Assembly: GCA_937918935.1 (NCBI GenBank)
Contig: CAKZSI010000011.1
Span: forward strand, 1-64,000
From: an uncultured Chloroflexales bacterium
GTDB taxonomy: Bacteria; Chloroflexota; Chloroflexia; Chloroflexales; Chloroflexaceae
Length of the DNA stretch: 64,000 nucleotides
Direction of reading: 5' to 3'
The position numbers were made by a program, and so were the translations under genes. Under the pieces are notes generated by a model. That model was not told where the DNA came from and searched no databases. It saw only the letters and a program-made list of their open reading frames with translations. Of this stretch, positions 1-8,188 are shown piece by piece; the first letter of the stretch is position 1, and each line of letters opens with the position of its first letter.

Positions 1-378
1 CGAGATGTCAGTCTCGCCGTTGCAGAACTTCTTGAACCCGCCACCGGTGCCCGAAATACCCACACTTACCCGCACATTCGGCGCCAGCTTGGAGAACTCC
101 TCCGCTGCCGCTGCCGTGACCGGATACACCGTTGATGAACCGTCGATCAGAATGTCGCCGCGCAATGAGGCGAGATCTTGGGCCGGTGCTGCTGTCGGTT
201 GGGCTGGCGCCGCTGTCGGTTGAGCCGCCGCTGCTGTCGGTTGAGCCGCCGCCGCTGTCGGTTGAGCTGGCGCCGTTGTCGATTGGGCCTGTTGCTGATC
301 GCCACACGCTGCGATCATCGGGATCAGCAGCACCGTGAGCATCAGACAGTAGATCCACCGTTTCGTGCTGGATACCAT
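1..378 (-). CDS. pstS: PstS-type phosphate ABC transporter substrate-binding lipoprotein (C-terminus outside window)
   Basis: Reading leftwards from the ATG at 378, 126 codons stay open to the window edge. The product has a lipoprotein signal (basic start, hydrophobic stretch, then IAAC with Cys at about residue 25). A linker with four AQPTAA-type repeats follows, then [15 protein letters not shown] and [20 protein letters not shown]. The DGSSTVYP and SGTGGG(F/K) segments are the phosphate-binding loops of PstS/PBP-like proteins. By family it binds phosphate outside the membrane and hands it to PstCAB. The start is supported by AAGGAG 11 nt upstream. A Na/Pi cotransporter lies 616 bp away, and Pho-box-like repeats lie upstream. 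Only the N-terminal third is visible, so a paralogous anion-binding protein cannot be excluded. Confidence 0.85.
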   Translation of the reverse strand, partial: MVSSTKRWIYCLMLTVLLIPMIAACGDQQQAQSTTAPAQPTAAAAQPTAAAAQPTAAPAQPTAAPAQDLASLRGDILIDGSSTVYPVTAAAAEEFSKLAPNVRVSVGISGTGGGFKKFCNGETDIS

Positions 379-721
379 ACGTCCTGCTACTCCTTATCTC
401 TAGCATCTGCAAACCGCAAGCTAACCCACCTCAGGCAGAATGTCTCCTTGAGTAACGACACATCATGGTGGAACATTCCGTCAAGATATGAGGGAGTGCA
501 CTTGCGGCGATATGATACAGTAATTGGGTTAAGAGAGCATCATTGATTTGTTAAGAATTAATTAAATAGATGTTCGAGGGGAAAGCTATGGCTGCACCAT
601 CAACGGAGTGTAGTATCGAGTGCAACCAGCCTACCGGCCCCCGGATAACAGGCGCTCCTCACAGGCGGTAGGTAGCCGAGACGAGAGTGAAGCTGTTCCT
701 GATGGTACATGTCGTCGATGA
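379..721. other. Intergenic region, AT-rich, upstream of pstS
   Basis: Apart from the putative Pho box and the pstS leader, no gene is supported here. The stretch from about 480 to 600 is clearly more AT-rich than its surroundings, which suits a regulatory region. Short ORFs crossing it are out-of-frame shadows of the PstS repeat region. Confidence 0.6.
512..566 (-). promoter_or_regulatory. Putative Pho box and -10 element upstream of pstS
   Basis: On the minus strand there are four 8-bp blocks at an exact 11-bp pitch: TTTAATTA, CTTAACAA, AATGATGC and CTTAACCC (559-566, 548-555, 537-544, 526-533). Three of the four fit the CTTAACCT-like direct repeats described for PhoB-family sites in cyanobacteria and PhoP sites in Bacillus. 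A -10-like TATCAT sits 8 bp further on (512-517). The repeats therefore take the place of a -35, as expected for a phosphate-starvation activator. The site is inferred from pattern and context only. Confidence 0.5.
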
Positions 722-1066
722 AGCTCCCACAGGCCGGGTCTCGGTTTCGGCAAGGGTCTTGTCGTGACCGACAACCTCTACCGCCACGACTACGCCGATG
801 GGTCGCGCCTGCTGCTGGCGACGGTGAGCTATCGGTTGCCCGATGGCACGTTGATCGAAGGGCGAGGCATTTTTCCCGATAAGGTCCTCGATGTTGAATG
901 GTGGCGCTTTCCGATCGAGATCGACCCGCAGGTCAACCTGGCGATTGCCCTCATCGCCGCGAGCCGCGCGCGGGGTGGCGCCGTGCCCGGCCCTCAGCGC
1001 CAGAGCAGCAGCAACCCCGGTGGAACCAGCACCAGCACGGCGGCGAACGCGGCGGTAGCTCGATGA
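722..1066 (+). pseudogene. Remnant of an S41 (tail-specific/CtpA-like) protease C-terminus
   Basis: The frame has a stop at 719-721 and then reads GFGKGLVVTDNLYRHDYADGS, followed by LLLATVSYRLPDG and IEGRGIFPD. The order GKG-hydrophobic, DGS-LLLAT-Y, PDG-IEG-GI-PD is the end of the catalytic domain of S41 peptidases, just after the Ser/Lys region. No catalytic core, start codon or ribosome site lies upstream, so only the tail is left. After about residue 80 the sequence loses similarity and runs antisense into the Na/Pi cotransporter gene. It is most simply a decayed fragment left by a rearrangement. A short expressed ORF from GTG 764 is possible but unlikely. Confidence 0.4.
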
Positions 1067-2109
1067 TTGTGCATGATCACCTGTTGCAGGCGCAACAACG
1101 AGCGTTCAAGGGGATGGTAGAACAAGGCGAGCGCCAGCAGTGAGAAGAAGGTAACGCAGACCATCTCGATCAGCACGATGGCGAACGCGGCGGAGCCGGC
1201 TACGATCAGCGCGGCCACCAGTGTATCTACGAAGGTGGTAATGTTGGCGCCCATAATATAAGGCACCACTCGCTCGCGCCGCACCACTCCGCGCGCGGCG
1301 AGCGGCACCAGCGCCGACACCGAGACCGAGACCGACAGCGTCACACTGGTAATGCCGGCGCCCAGGAGAAACATGGCCTGAGGGCTGCCAGAGAGCCGTT
1401 CGACGCGCCCCAGGGCACGACTCTCGTGATGGATGGTCGGCAGGGCCCGGTCGAGCAGGGTAAACGCGCCCATCAGTAGGAGCACGCCCGTGCCAATCAG
1501 GCCCAGGGGTGAAATATGGTCGATCATCACCCCGGCAATCGGATCGATGATCGGGTCGAGCAGCGATGTCAGTGGCGCCGTGGCGCTGATTGCCGGCACA
1601 GTGATGAACTCACCCGCCACAAGTATATAGGCCAGCGCCATCGCCGGCAGGTAAATCACCGCCGTCGTGAGCAGGGACAGTACGCCTACGGCCACCCCCT
1701 CGGTACTGTGCCGGCCGCGCGCGGCGTAGATCAGGCCGGTCACCAGCACGACCAGCGAGGCGCCCAGACGCGAGCCGGTTATCATCATCAGGGTTTGCAG
1801 CGCATCGAGCGAGCCGGCGGCGAACAGCGAGACGGCGAGCGCCGCCACCGGCGAGCCGCTGAGGAAGAGGTAGGCCAGTAACCAGCCCAGCCCCAGCGCC
1901 CCGGCTGGCGATTCGACCCGAAACAGGCCCGAGGCCAGCGAACCGTAGGCCCCGGCGCCGCGTTTCAACGACTCGAGGGCCAGGATAAAGACAAACAGGC
2001 CGGCGCCAAACAGCACCGCGCGCGTCAGCATCGTCATCAATCGCCGCTGACCCATCGCGGCTTTCACGTCGCCCCGTTCGAGGAGCGGGGAGGATTCGGC
2101 TTCCGGCAT
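994..2109 (-). CDS. Na+/phosphate cotransporter family protein
   Basis: The 371-residue product is strongly hydrophobic, with about nine membrane segments. It holds two internal inverted-repeat signatures of the Na/Pi (NptA/SLC34-like) family: a QTLMMITGSRLGAS region near residue 105 and SPQAMFLLGAGITSVTLSVS with YIMGANITTFVDT near residues 245-300. The GANITT-type motif marks the second repeat. It imports phosphate with sodium across the inner membrane. No C-terminal PhoU-like domain is present, so it is the short form. The start ATG at 2109 has AAGGGGG about 5 nt upstream. Position near pstS suggests a local phosphate-uptake region, but the two genes are separately promoted. Its 3' end overlaps the protease relic on the other strand. 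Confidence 0.82.
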   Translation of the reverse strand: MPEAESSPLLERGDVKAAMGQRRLMTMLTRAVLFGAGLFVFILALESLKRGAGAYGSLASGLFRVESPAGALGLGWLLAYLFLSGSPVAALAVSLFAAGSLDALQTLMMITGSRLGASLVVLVTGLIYAARGRHSTEGVAVGVLSLLTTAVIYLPAMALAYILVAGEFITVPAISATAPLTSLLDPIIDPIAGVMIDHISPLGLIGTGVLLLMGAFTLLDRALPTIHHESRALGRVERLSGSPQAMFLLGAGITSVTLSVSVSVSALVPLAARGVVRRERVVPYIMGANITTFVDTLVAALIVAGSAAFAIVLIEMVCVTFFSLLALALFYHPLERSLLRLQQVIMHNHRATAAFAAVLVLVPPGLLLLWR

Positions 2110-2173
2110 CGCTGCCCCCTTTCGTGACGTCCTTGTCAGTGCGCGTCAGGCCTGTGCCCTTCCGGGTCGTCTC

Positions 2174-2202
2174 ATTATACGTTTCTTCATTGGTCATGAA
2201 AA
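2174..2202 (-). promoter_or_regulatory. Putative sigma70-type promoter for the Na/Pi cotransporter gene
   Basis: On the minus strand a -10 TATAAT (2174-2179) stands 17 bp from a -35-like TTTTCA (2197-2202). The start codon follows about 60 nt downstream. Confidence 0.5.
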
Positions 2203-2228
2203 GCCGCAAAATGTCGCTGTGGTTGAAT

Positions 2229-2267
2229 GGGCAGGTTGGGGAGGACGCAGCCCTCCCCAACCTGCCC
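2229..2267. repeat. Perfect 16-bp inverted repeat
   Basis: GGGCAGGTTGGGGAGG is followed after 7 nt by its exact complement. A second short stem (GGGGAGGC-gaa-GCCTCCTC) lies just after it. It sits between two divergent genes and belongs to the G-rich intergenic palindromes seen throughout the window. No T-tract follows, so it is not a classical terminator. Confidence 0.8.
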
Positions 2268-2380
2268 ACTGGCAGGGGGAGGCGAAGCCTCCTCGCACTC
2301 CTCCGACAGTAACGTGTATTTAACGATGTCTTGGAGACATACCAGGAACATAGCTTGTAAACACCCAGGAAGGTATAGCC

Positions 2381-3559
2381 ATGGATGCTCTCCCCGAAGG
2401 ACAACTGCACCTGCGTACTGGTATCATTGAGTTGGGTTGGGGACATCTCGATCCTGATCTACTGCCTGTGGAGATTGTTGCGGAGGCGGCGGAGCGCACG
2501 CTGAGCGACCACGGCGCGGAGGCGCTGGCCTACGGCGCGGAACAAGGGCCAGGGCGGCTGATCGCGCGGCTTCAGGCGCGGCTGGAACGCCTGGAAGGCG
2601 TTGCTCCGCCTGCGGAACAGGTAATGGTTACCGGCGGCGTCTCCCAGGCTCTGGCGTTGCTCTGCACCCTGTTGAGCCGCCCGGGCGATGTGGCCCTGGT
2701 TGAAGCGCCAACGTACCACCTGGCCCTGCGGATCTTCCACGATCACGGGCTGCGCCTGGTGGCCGTGCCGGGTGACGCGCGGGGCATGCACGTGGAGACC
2801 GCCGGGACGCTGCTGCAGATGCTGCGCGCCCACAACGAACGGGTGGCCTTTCTCTATCTCGCGCCCAATTTCAGCAACCCCACGGGGGCGACCCTCGCGC
2901 CCGAGCGCCGTCAGGCCCTTGTGGAGATGGCCTCACGCGAGGGCCTGACGGTGATCGAAGATGACGCCTACGGCGAACTCTGGTACGAGGCGCCGCCACC
3001 GCCGTCGTTGTACCACCTCGCGCCCGGCGGCTCGATCATCCGTCTGGGCACGTTTTCCAAACTGCTGGCCCCTGGTCTGCGTCTGGGGTGGATGCTCGCT
3101 GCCCCCGATGTGGTGCGTCGCTGCTGCCGGTCGGGCATGCTCGACAGTGGCGGCGGAGTAAACCACTTTACGGCCACCATCCTCGCCACGCTGCTGGAAC
3201 AGGGGCGTCTCGACCCGCATGTGGCCCATCTGCGCCAGGTGTTACGCGCCCGGCGCGACGCGCTGGTGGCCTCCCTGGCGCTCCATCTGCCCACTGGCTG
3301 CACCTGGAACCCCGTGTTCGGCGGCTACTTCGTCTGGGTGCGTCTGCCTCCGCCTCTCGATACGCTGGAGATGTTGCCCCTTGCTGAGACAGCGGGGGTG
3401 GCCTACCTGCCCGGCAGGCGCTTTTATGCCGACAGCGGCGGGCAGAACTACCTGCGTCTGGCCTTCAGCCTGCTTGCACCCGCCGAGTTGGAAGAAGGCG
3501 CGCGGCGTCTGGGCGCGGTGGTGCGTCGCGCCTTGAAGGCTATGAGAGCCATGGTATAA
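2381..3559 (+). CDS. PLP-dependent class I/II aminotransferase (2-aminoadipate/LysN-like)
   Basis: At 392 residues it has the fold type I aminotransferase landmarks: VTGGVSQALALL (PLP phosphate loop, about residue 85), APNFSNPTG (about 165), IEDDAYGELWY (the Asp that binds the pyridine nitrogen, about 193), GTFSKLLAPGLRLGW with the Schiff-base Lys (about 224) and a C-terminal RLAFS. These subfamily motifs match the MocR-related 2-aminoadipate / branched or aromatic aminotransferases, without the GntR-type DNA-binding domain, so it is enzymatic. The exact amino acid cannot be read from sequence. ATG 2381 has AGGAAGG 8 nt upstream. The last 30 bp carry the rnpB promoter. Confidence 0.88.
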   Translation: MDALPEGQLHLRTGIIELGWGHLDPDLLPVEIVAEAAERTLSDHGAEALAYGAEQGPGRLIARLQARLERLEGVAPPAEQVMVTGGVSQALALLCTLLSRPGDVALVEAPTYHLALRIFHDHGLRLVAVPGDARGMHVETAGTLLQMLRAHNERVAFLYLAPNFSNPTGATLAPERRQALVEMASREGLTVIEDDAYGELWYEAPPPPSLYHLAPGGSIIRLGTFSKLLAPGLRLGWMLAAPDVVRRCCRSGMLDSGGGVNHFTATILATLLEQGRLDPHVAHLRQVLRARRDALVASLALHLPTGCTWNPVFGGYFVWVRLPPPLDTLEMLPLAETAGVAYLPGRRFYADSGGQNYLRLAFSLLAPAELEEGARRLGAVVRRALKAMRAMV

Positions 3560-3560
3560 T
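3533..3560 (+). promoter_or_regulatory. rnpB promoter
   Basis: TTGAAG (3533-3538), a 16-bp spacer and a perfect TATAAT (3555-3560). The expected start, near 3567, is just upstream of the P1 helix. The -35 lies inside the last codons of the aminotransferase gene. Confidence 0.8.
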
Positions 3561-3572
3561 AAGTGACTGCAA

Positions 3573-4013
3573 GGCGCGTGATATGCCGCCGCTGGGGTGA
3601 TCCCCCAGAGGAACTTCCCGACTCCTCGCCCACCATTGCGTGGAAGGCCGCCCCGCGAAACAGCAAGCGGGGGCACGCGCGGGGTGACCTGCGCGTGACG
3701 CAAGACGGCAACAGCAAGCATTCCCGCCGATGGCCCGCAGGGGCTCAGGTAAGGGCTGAAACGGTTGGTGTAAGAGACCAACGGCGTCGGCAGCGATGCC
3801 GGCGGCCAGGCGACTGCGCCGGCTGAGGGGGAGCAAGGTGCGTGGGGCGGGCTCATCGGTGGAAGTCGCAACGCGACGTCTGGACCACCTCGCTCGCTCG
3901 CATCGCAGCCGCGCGGGCAACCCGGGTAATACCCGGCGCGCTACAAGCGGCCTCCGCAACGCGGAGAGAGAGATGGCGGCACGCGACAGAATCGGGGGTA
4001 CCGTCACGCGCCC
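3573..4013 (+). ncRNA. rnpB: RNase P RNA (catalytic subunit of RNase P)
   Basis: The conserved blocks of bacterial RNase P RNA occur in order. Conserved region I is GAGGAACTTCCCGACTCC (near 3607). Later come GACGGCAACAGCAAGC and the highly conserved GGCTGAAACGGTTGGTGTAAGAG (split here as GGCTGAAACGG and TGTAAGAG, near 3748). At the 3' end is ACAGAATCGGGGGTA. The ends pair as P1: GGCGCGTGA (3573-3581) with TCACGCGCC (4004-4012). The P4 strands TTCCCGA and TCGGGGG also pair, with covariation away from the usual sequence, which argues for a real structured RNA. It matures the 5' end of tRNAs. A promoter precedes it and a hairpin with T5 follows. Confidence 0.93.
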
Positions 4014-4024
4014 CATCATGTTGA

Positions 4025-6379
4025 TTATCCCGCTACGACTCGTTCCTGTTCCGGCGGCGCGCAGGCGCTGCCGCTTTTTGTGTCGGTTTTTTCCAGACCG
4101 TGAGAAGGCGGTGCGGCCTCCCGGGCCATCGGTAGTTCGACCGTAAAGGTAGAACCTCTCCCAGGGGCGCTCTCCACGGTGATCGTACCACCCATCAACT
4201 CGACGAGCCGGCGACTGATCGCCAGGCCCAGACCGGCGCCGTTCACCTGGCGGTCCGCTGTCTCAACTCGGCGGAACTCCTGGAAGATCACCTGAAGATG
4301 CTCCGGGGCGATGCCGATACCCGTATCGGCAATGCTCAGGCGCACCCGGTCGTCGGCCCGGCAGGCGCGCACGGTGATCCGCCCCTGTTCGGTGAACTTG
4401 ATCGCGTTGCTGAGCAGATTGGTCACAATCTGCTCCAGACGGGCCTTGTTGCCCTGCGCCAGGGGGAGATCGGGGGTGATGTCCAGTTCAAAGGCCAGCC
4501 CGCGCTCGCGGATCTGCGGTTGGAGTTGCCCGATGACATTCGCAACAACATGACGAACGTTCACCGGCTGTACCTCGACATGCAGGTGGCCCGCCTCGGC
4601 GCGGGTAAAGTCAAGAATGTCGTTGATCATGCGCAGGAGCGTGGTGCTGCTCAGGTGCATATAGCGGAGCGGTTCGGTGAAGCGCTCATCGAGCGAGCCG
4701 TAGATCCCGCGCCGGAACAACTCGATGTACCCGATAATCGAGGTCAGGGGATTGCGGAGTTCGTGGCTGACGCTGGCGAGAAATGAGGTCTTCAGACGGT
4801 CGGCCTGGCGCACCTCGTCGTACAGCCTCGCGCGCACCACGGCATCGGTGATCAACTCGCCGATGGTCTCCGCGACGCGGGGCAGGGCCGCGCTGCCTGG
4901 CTTCGACGCGATGGTGCCGAGGGCCAGCATGCCCAGGGGTGCTCCCTGGTGGAAGAGCGGTACCAGCAACAGCCGTCCGATCCCCTCGCTGGCAACGGCG
5001 CGACCCAGGACGCTCGCAGCCGTCACCGGGTCGCTCAGATCAAGGATGTGACTTTCACCGGAGCGCAGCATGGCAATCAGGGCCTCACCCTCAGCGCCGT
5101 CGATCGCCTGGCCCTCATAGCCCCGGCCCTCACCCTCGGTGGCAATGTCGGCCACAACGTCGAGCCGCGTGCCGTCCGGGGCGAGGAGCCCGACGGTCAC
5201 CCGCTCCCAGACCCCCGCAGCGGCGATGGCAGCGGCAGCGGCGCGCACCAGTCCTTCGGCGTCGGGGGCGGTATTGGTGACGCGAGCCACGCGGTTAATC
5301 AGGCTCAACTCGGCCAGATGCTGCGTCCGACTTTGCTCGACGTGTACACGTTCGCTCACGTCGCGCAAGAGCAGCAGCGCTCCGGCCACCGCTCCGTTGG
5401 TCGCCTTCAGCGGCCGGATGCGGACCTCGATCGTGTATGTTTCCGTCTCGGTATAGCTTGCCAGATGGGTGGACGGCTGGCTCAGATTGCCCAGGACGGG
5501 CCGCAAGGCTCCCCCCAGGGGCCTACCCTCGAGCAGGGCCGGTAGCGGCTTTCCCAGAGCCGCCCGCTCCTCTGTACCAAGCATGTCTGCCGCCGCGCCA
5601 TTGATTTCCGCCACGCGCTGATCGTTGTCGAGCACGATGATCCCGTCAGGCAGCGCCGCCAGGGCCTCGCGCGCGACCAGCGGCTCCAGATCGACGACCC
5701 GCGAGTGGATAGTGGCGTGGAGGGCGATCAAGCCGCTGAAAAAGAGCAGGATGGGTGTGGGATCGTCCGGACCGATCGGTCGCGCGCCGGCCAGATAGGC
5801 CACGTTGCCCGCCATTGGGATGAGCGAGGCCAGCAGCACGAGCCAGGCCAGGCGCCGCTCCGGCGCTGGCGCTCGCGTGGCTGCCCGTGTCAGGAACGCA
5901 ACGCTCACCGCGAAACAGCAGTACGCATAGACCGTGTGCGCCCAGAACATCGGCCCCCAGCCCGGTTGCAGCCACATGAAGCCCCGACTCGTGTCCGGCA
6001 CAACCTCCGTCCACCAGAGCTGGTGCAGACTATTGCTCATTGCCAGTACAAAGAACACTGCGGCGGGCACGAAAATTGCCGTGAGCACCGGGAGATGGCG
6101 CCGCCAGCGTTGCCCGGTGTACGACAGGGCCAGCAGCAGCCACGCCGGCATAATTAACGCGATTCCGCCAACCTGCATCAAGGCCCAGAATACCGTTCCC
6201 TCGAAGCTCGGGTCGGCAATCGCCAGCGCCCGCGCACTGCACCAGTAAGCCAGCGCGCCCATCAGCAGCGTAAAGGGGCGGCTGCTCCGGTAGTACCGCC
6301 GGCGCCAGGCATACGCCGCGAGCAGGCTGGCGGCGATCGCCAGGGCCAGGTAAAGCAAGACAACCGGTACTTCAGGCAT
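4025..6379 (-). CDS. Membrane sensor histidine kinase (7TM-PAS-GAF-HisKA-HATPase)
   Basis: The 784-residue reading starts at ATG 6379, which has AGAGGTG 6 nt upstream. The open frame runs further, but the extra part is non-conserved and lacks a ribosome site. Residues 1-220 form about seven membrane helices of the histidine-kinase N-terminal 7TM type. A PAS segment follows (ALPDGIIVLDNDQRVAEIN, about 245), then a GAF-like domain (about 360-510). The HisKA H-box is SVSHELRNPLTSIIGY (about 535). The ATPase domain has the N box NLLSNAIKF (about 660), G1 DTGIGI (about 690) and G2 GAGLGLAISRRLVELMGG (about 715). It autophosphorylates on His in response to a membrane or cytosolic signal. No response regulator is adjacent, so it is an orphan. 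It converges with rnpB 11 bp away. Confidence 0.9.
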   Translation of the reverse strand: MPEVPVVLLYLALAIAASLLAAYAWRRRYYRSSRPFTLLMGALAYWCSARALAIADPSFEGTVFWALMQVGGIALIMPAWLLLALSYTGQRWRRHLPVLTAIFVPAAVFFVLAMSNSLHQLWWTEVVPDTSRGFMWLQPGWGPMFWAHTVYAYCCFAVSVAFLTRAATRAPAPERRLAWLVLLASLIPMAGNVAYLAGARPIGPDDPTPILLFFSGLIALHATIHSRVVDLEPLVAREALAALPDGIIVLDNDQRVAEINGAAADMLGTEERAALGKPLPALLEGRPLGGALRPVLGNLSQPSTHLASYTETETYTIEVRIRPLKATNGAVAGALLLLRDVSERVHVEQSRTQHLAELSLINRVARVTNTAPDAEGLVRAAAAAIAAAGVWERVTVGLLAPDGTRLDVVADIATEGEGRGYEGQAIDGAEGEALIAMLRSGESHILDLSDPVTAASVLGRAVASEGIGRLLLVPLFHQGAPLGMLALGTIASKPGSAALPRVAETIGELITDAVVRARLYDEVRQADRLKTSFLASVSHELRNPLTSIIGYIELFRRGIYGSLDERFTEPLRYMHLSSTTLLRMINDILDFTRAEAGHLHVEVQPVNVRHVVANVIGQLQPQIRERGLAFELDITPDLPLAQGNKARLEQIVTNLLSNAIKFTEQGRITVRACRADDRVRLSIADTGIGIAPEHLQVIFQEFRRVETADRQVNGAGLGLAISRRLVELMGGTITVESAPGRGSTFTVELPMAREAAPPSHGLEKTDTKSGSACAPPEQERVVAG
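4054..4079 (+). terminator. Intrinsic terminator for rnpB
   Basis: GCGGCGCGC, a two-base loop and GCGCTGCCGC (one bulge), followed by TTTTT. It begins about 40 nt after the P1 helix and lies inside the 3' coding end of the convergent histidine kinase gene. Confidence 0.65.
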
Positions 6380-6798
6380 GGAATCGCACCTCTGGCGTTG
6401 CCCGCTCTGGTTCGGGATGCACTCGGAGATGGCGGGGGCAAGGACTGGTGATCTGACTATACCAACGTGGGTAAAGCCGGGTTTTTCCTGATTGCGCTTG
6501 ATGACTCCGGATGGGTCGTTTCCTGCTCGCCACGGGTGAGGTAAACGGATGAACCGTGATCCCTGCCGGAGGCGCTGCCGGCAGCCCACCTGCCCGGCGA
6601 GGGGGGCAGGCTCCAATCATATTGTAGCCAGTCCGCCCCCATTTTCGGTTTATAATCTGTTCATCATGACAATCGTATGCTCTGTTTCACTCTAAGACCC
6701 GATTTCGCTACGCAGCCTTTCACATAACCGTTTCGAGGAGGTGCGGAGGGCCGGGCCCTCCGTGATCTTCTGGTTACGCCCGTGGTGGGCAGAATGTA

Positions 6799-6829
6799 GG
6801 GCAAGGGGAGGCGAAGTCTCCCCTTGCCC
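6799..6829. repeat. 12-bp perfect inverted repeat
   Basis: GGGCAAGGGGAG, 7 nt, then the exact complement. It is a member of the G/C-rich intergenic palindrome group. Confidence 0.75.
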
Positions 6830-6858
6830 CTCCAGGATGGCGCGGTTCGAAGCCAGGA

Positions 6859-6883
6859 GATGGGGCAACCCGGTTGTCCCATC
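6859..6883. repeat. Intergenic palindrome of the GGGGCAACC/GGTTGTCCC type
   Basis: GATGGGGCAACC and GGTTGTCCCATC around one central base (11 of 12 paired), followed by CCCTGCC. The same plan recurs at 54196-54224 and, with AAACC/GGTTT, at several other loci. Confidence 0.75.
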
Positions 6884-6922
6884 CCCTGCCGGATGACAGA
6901 GCGCGCCGGAAGAGAAACACCG

Positions 6923-8083
6923 ATGAGCATAACCCTGGCCGTCGTGGCGGCGGCTGCCTTGCTAATTGCCGGCTACGCCCGCGAATGGGCGCGCCTGCGT
7001 GCCCGCCCCCGCCTCGCGCCGCCCGAGCCGCTGTCCGCCGATGCGCCGCTGGTCTCGGTGCTGATCCCCGCGCGCAATGAGGAGCGCAGCATCGGTCGCT
7101 GCGCGTCCGGCGCTCTCGCCCAGCGCTATCCCCGCTTCGAGGTGCTGGTGCTGGACGATGCCTCCACCGATGGGACAGCCGCTGTGCTGGCGGGGTTTGC
7201 CGGCGACGTGCGACTACGGGTGCTCCGTGGCCGATCGCTGCCGCAGGGGTGGGTCGGCAAGAGCTTCGCCTGCCAGCAGTTGAGCGAACAGGCGCGAGGC
7301 GAGTGGCTGTTGTTTCTCGACGCTGACACTGCGCCGCAGCCTGATCTAGTGGCCGTGCTGCTAACGCATTCCCGGCGGCGCAACCTTGATCTGCTAACGA
7401 TCTGGCCCTTTCTTGAACTGGGAACCTTCTGGGAACGGGTGATGCTGCCGCCCTTCCTGGCTTTCATTACCACCATCTACCCGATCGAGCGCTTCGAGCA
7501 TCCCGCCACGCGGCCCGAGGAGGTGCTGGCGAACGGACAGTGCATCTTTGTGCGCCGCTCGGTCTACGCGGCAATCGGCGGTCACGGCGCGGTGCGCGAC
7601 GAGGTGCTGGAGGACGTGCATCTGGCCCAGGCCATACGCGCGGCGGGCTTCCGGGTTGGTGGGGCCGAAGGTCTGGAGTATCTCAGTACCCGGATGTATC
7701 ACAACGGGCGCGAGGTTGCCGAGGGTCTCGCCAAGCATGCGGCTGCGGGGGCGCGCAACAGCGGGGCGCGGTCGTGGCAGGCGGCCGTGTGGCAACTGGC
7801 GCTGGCCTGGGGGCCGCTTACGCTGATCGGGGTCGGGGCGGCGCTGCTGGCGGGCGGGTTGGGTGGTGGGGTCGTGTTCGTGATGGTCGCCGGCGTTCTG
7901 GCCTGGATGGCGGGGTTGTGGCTCTGGGGCGCCCTGTACCAGCGCCGGTACCGTCTCAGCTCGCTCTATGCACTGCTCTGGCCATTCGGCTTGCTGGCTT
8001 ACCTGGTGGTGGCTCTGCGCGGCATGTGGCACGTGCGCAGCGGGCGGGGCGTGAGTTGGAAAGGCCGCACCTACGCCGGGTGA
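6923..8083 (+). CDS. Family 2 glycosyltransferase, carotenoid/hopanoid glycosyltransferase-like
   Basis: The 386-residue reading starts at ATG 6923 (GGAAGAG about 9 nt upstream); an upstream in-frame ATG lies within a repeat and has no ribosome site. There is an N-terminal membrane anchor, then the GT-A fold: VSVLIPARNEERSI (about 44), LVLDDASTDGT (about 75), LFLDADTAP with the metal-binding DxD (about 131), and ED near EVLEDVHLAQ (about 230). Three or four C-terminal membrane segments end in SGRGVSWKGRTYAG. This arrangement and the WKGRxY ending fit the CruC/CrtQ and HpnB-like group, which glycosylate carotenoids or build membrane lipids. In a chlorosome phototroph a carotenoid glucoside product is plausible but inferred. 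Confidence 0.75.
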   Translation: MSITLAVVAAAALLIAGYAREWARLRARPRLAPPEPLSADAPLVSVLIPARNEERSIGRCASGALAQRYPRFEVLVLDDASTDGTAAVLAGFAGDVRLRVLRGRSLPQGWVGKSFACQQLSEQARGEWLLFLDADTAPQPDLVAVLLTHSRRRNLDLLTIWPFLELGTFWERVMLPPFLAFITTIYPIERFEHPATRPEEVLANGQCIFVRRSVYAAIGGHGAVRDEVLEDVHLAQAIRAAGFRVGGAEGLEYLSTRMYHNGREVAEGLAKHAAAGARNSGARSWQAAVWQLALAWGPLTLIGVGAALLAGGLGGGVVFVMVAGVLAWMAGLWLWGALYQRRYRLSSLYALLWPFGLLAYLVVALRGMWHVRSGRGVSWKGRTYAG

Positions 8084-8188
8084 CGGAAGGGTCCGAGGAG
8101 GCGCATCCCTCCCGGACCCTTCCCATCTGCGCGACCTGCGTGTGAAGGGTAGAGTCGAAGACCGGATGAGCGCGCGGATTTGCAGCAC

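Larger units (their letters stand above)
6380..6922. other. Intergenic region with two palindromic repeats
   Basis: This 540-bp gap between divergent genes holds no supported gene. Its contents are the unused 5' extension of the kinase frame, a TATAAT at 6651-6656 without a convincing -35, and two inverted repeats listed separately (6799-6829 and 6859-6883). Confidence 0.6.
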
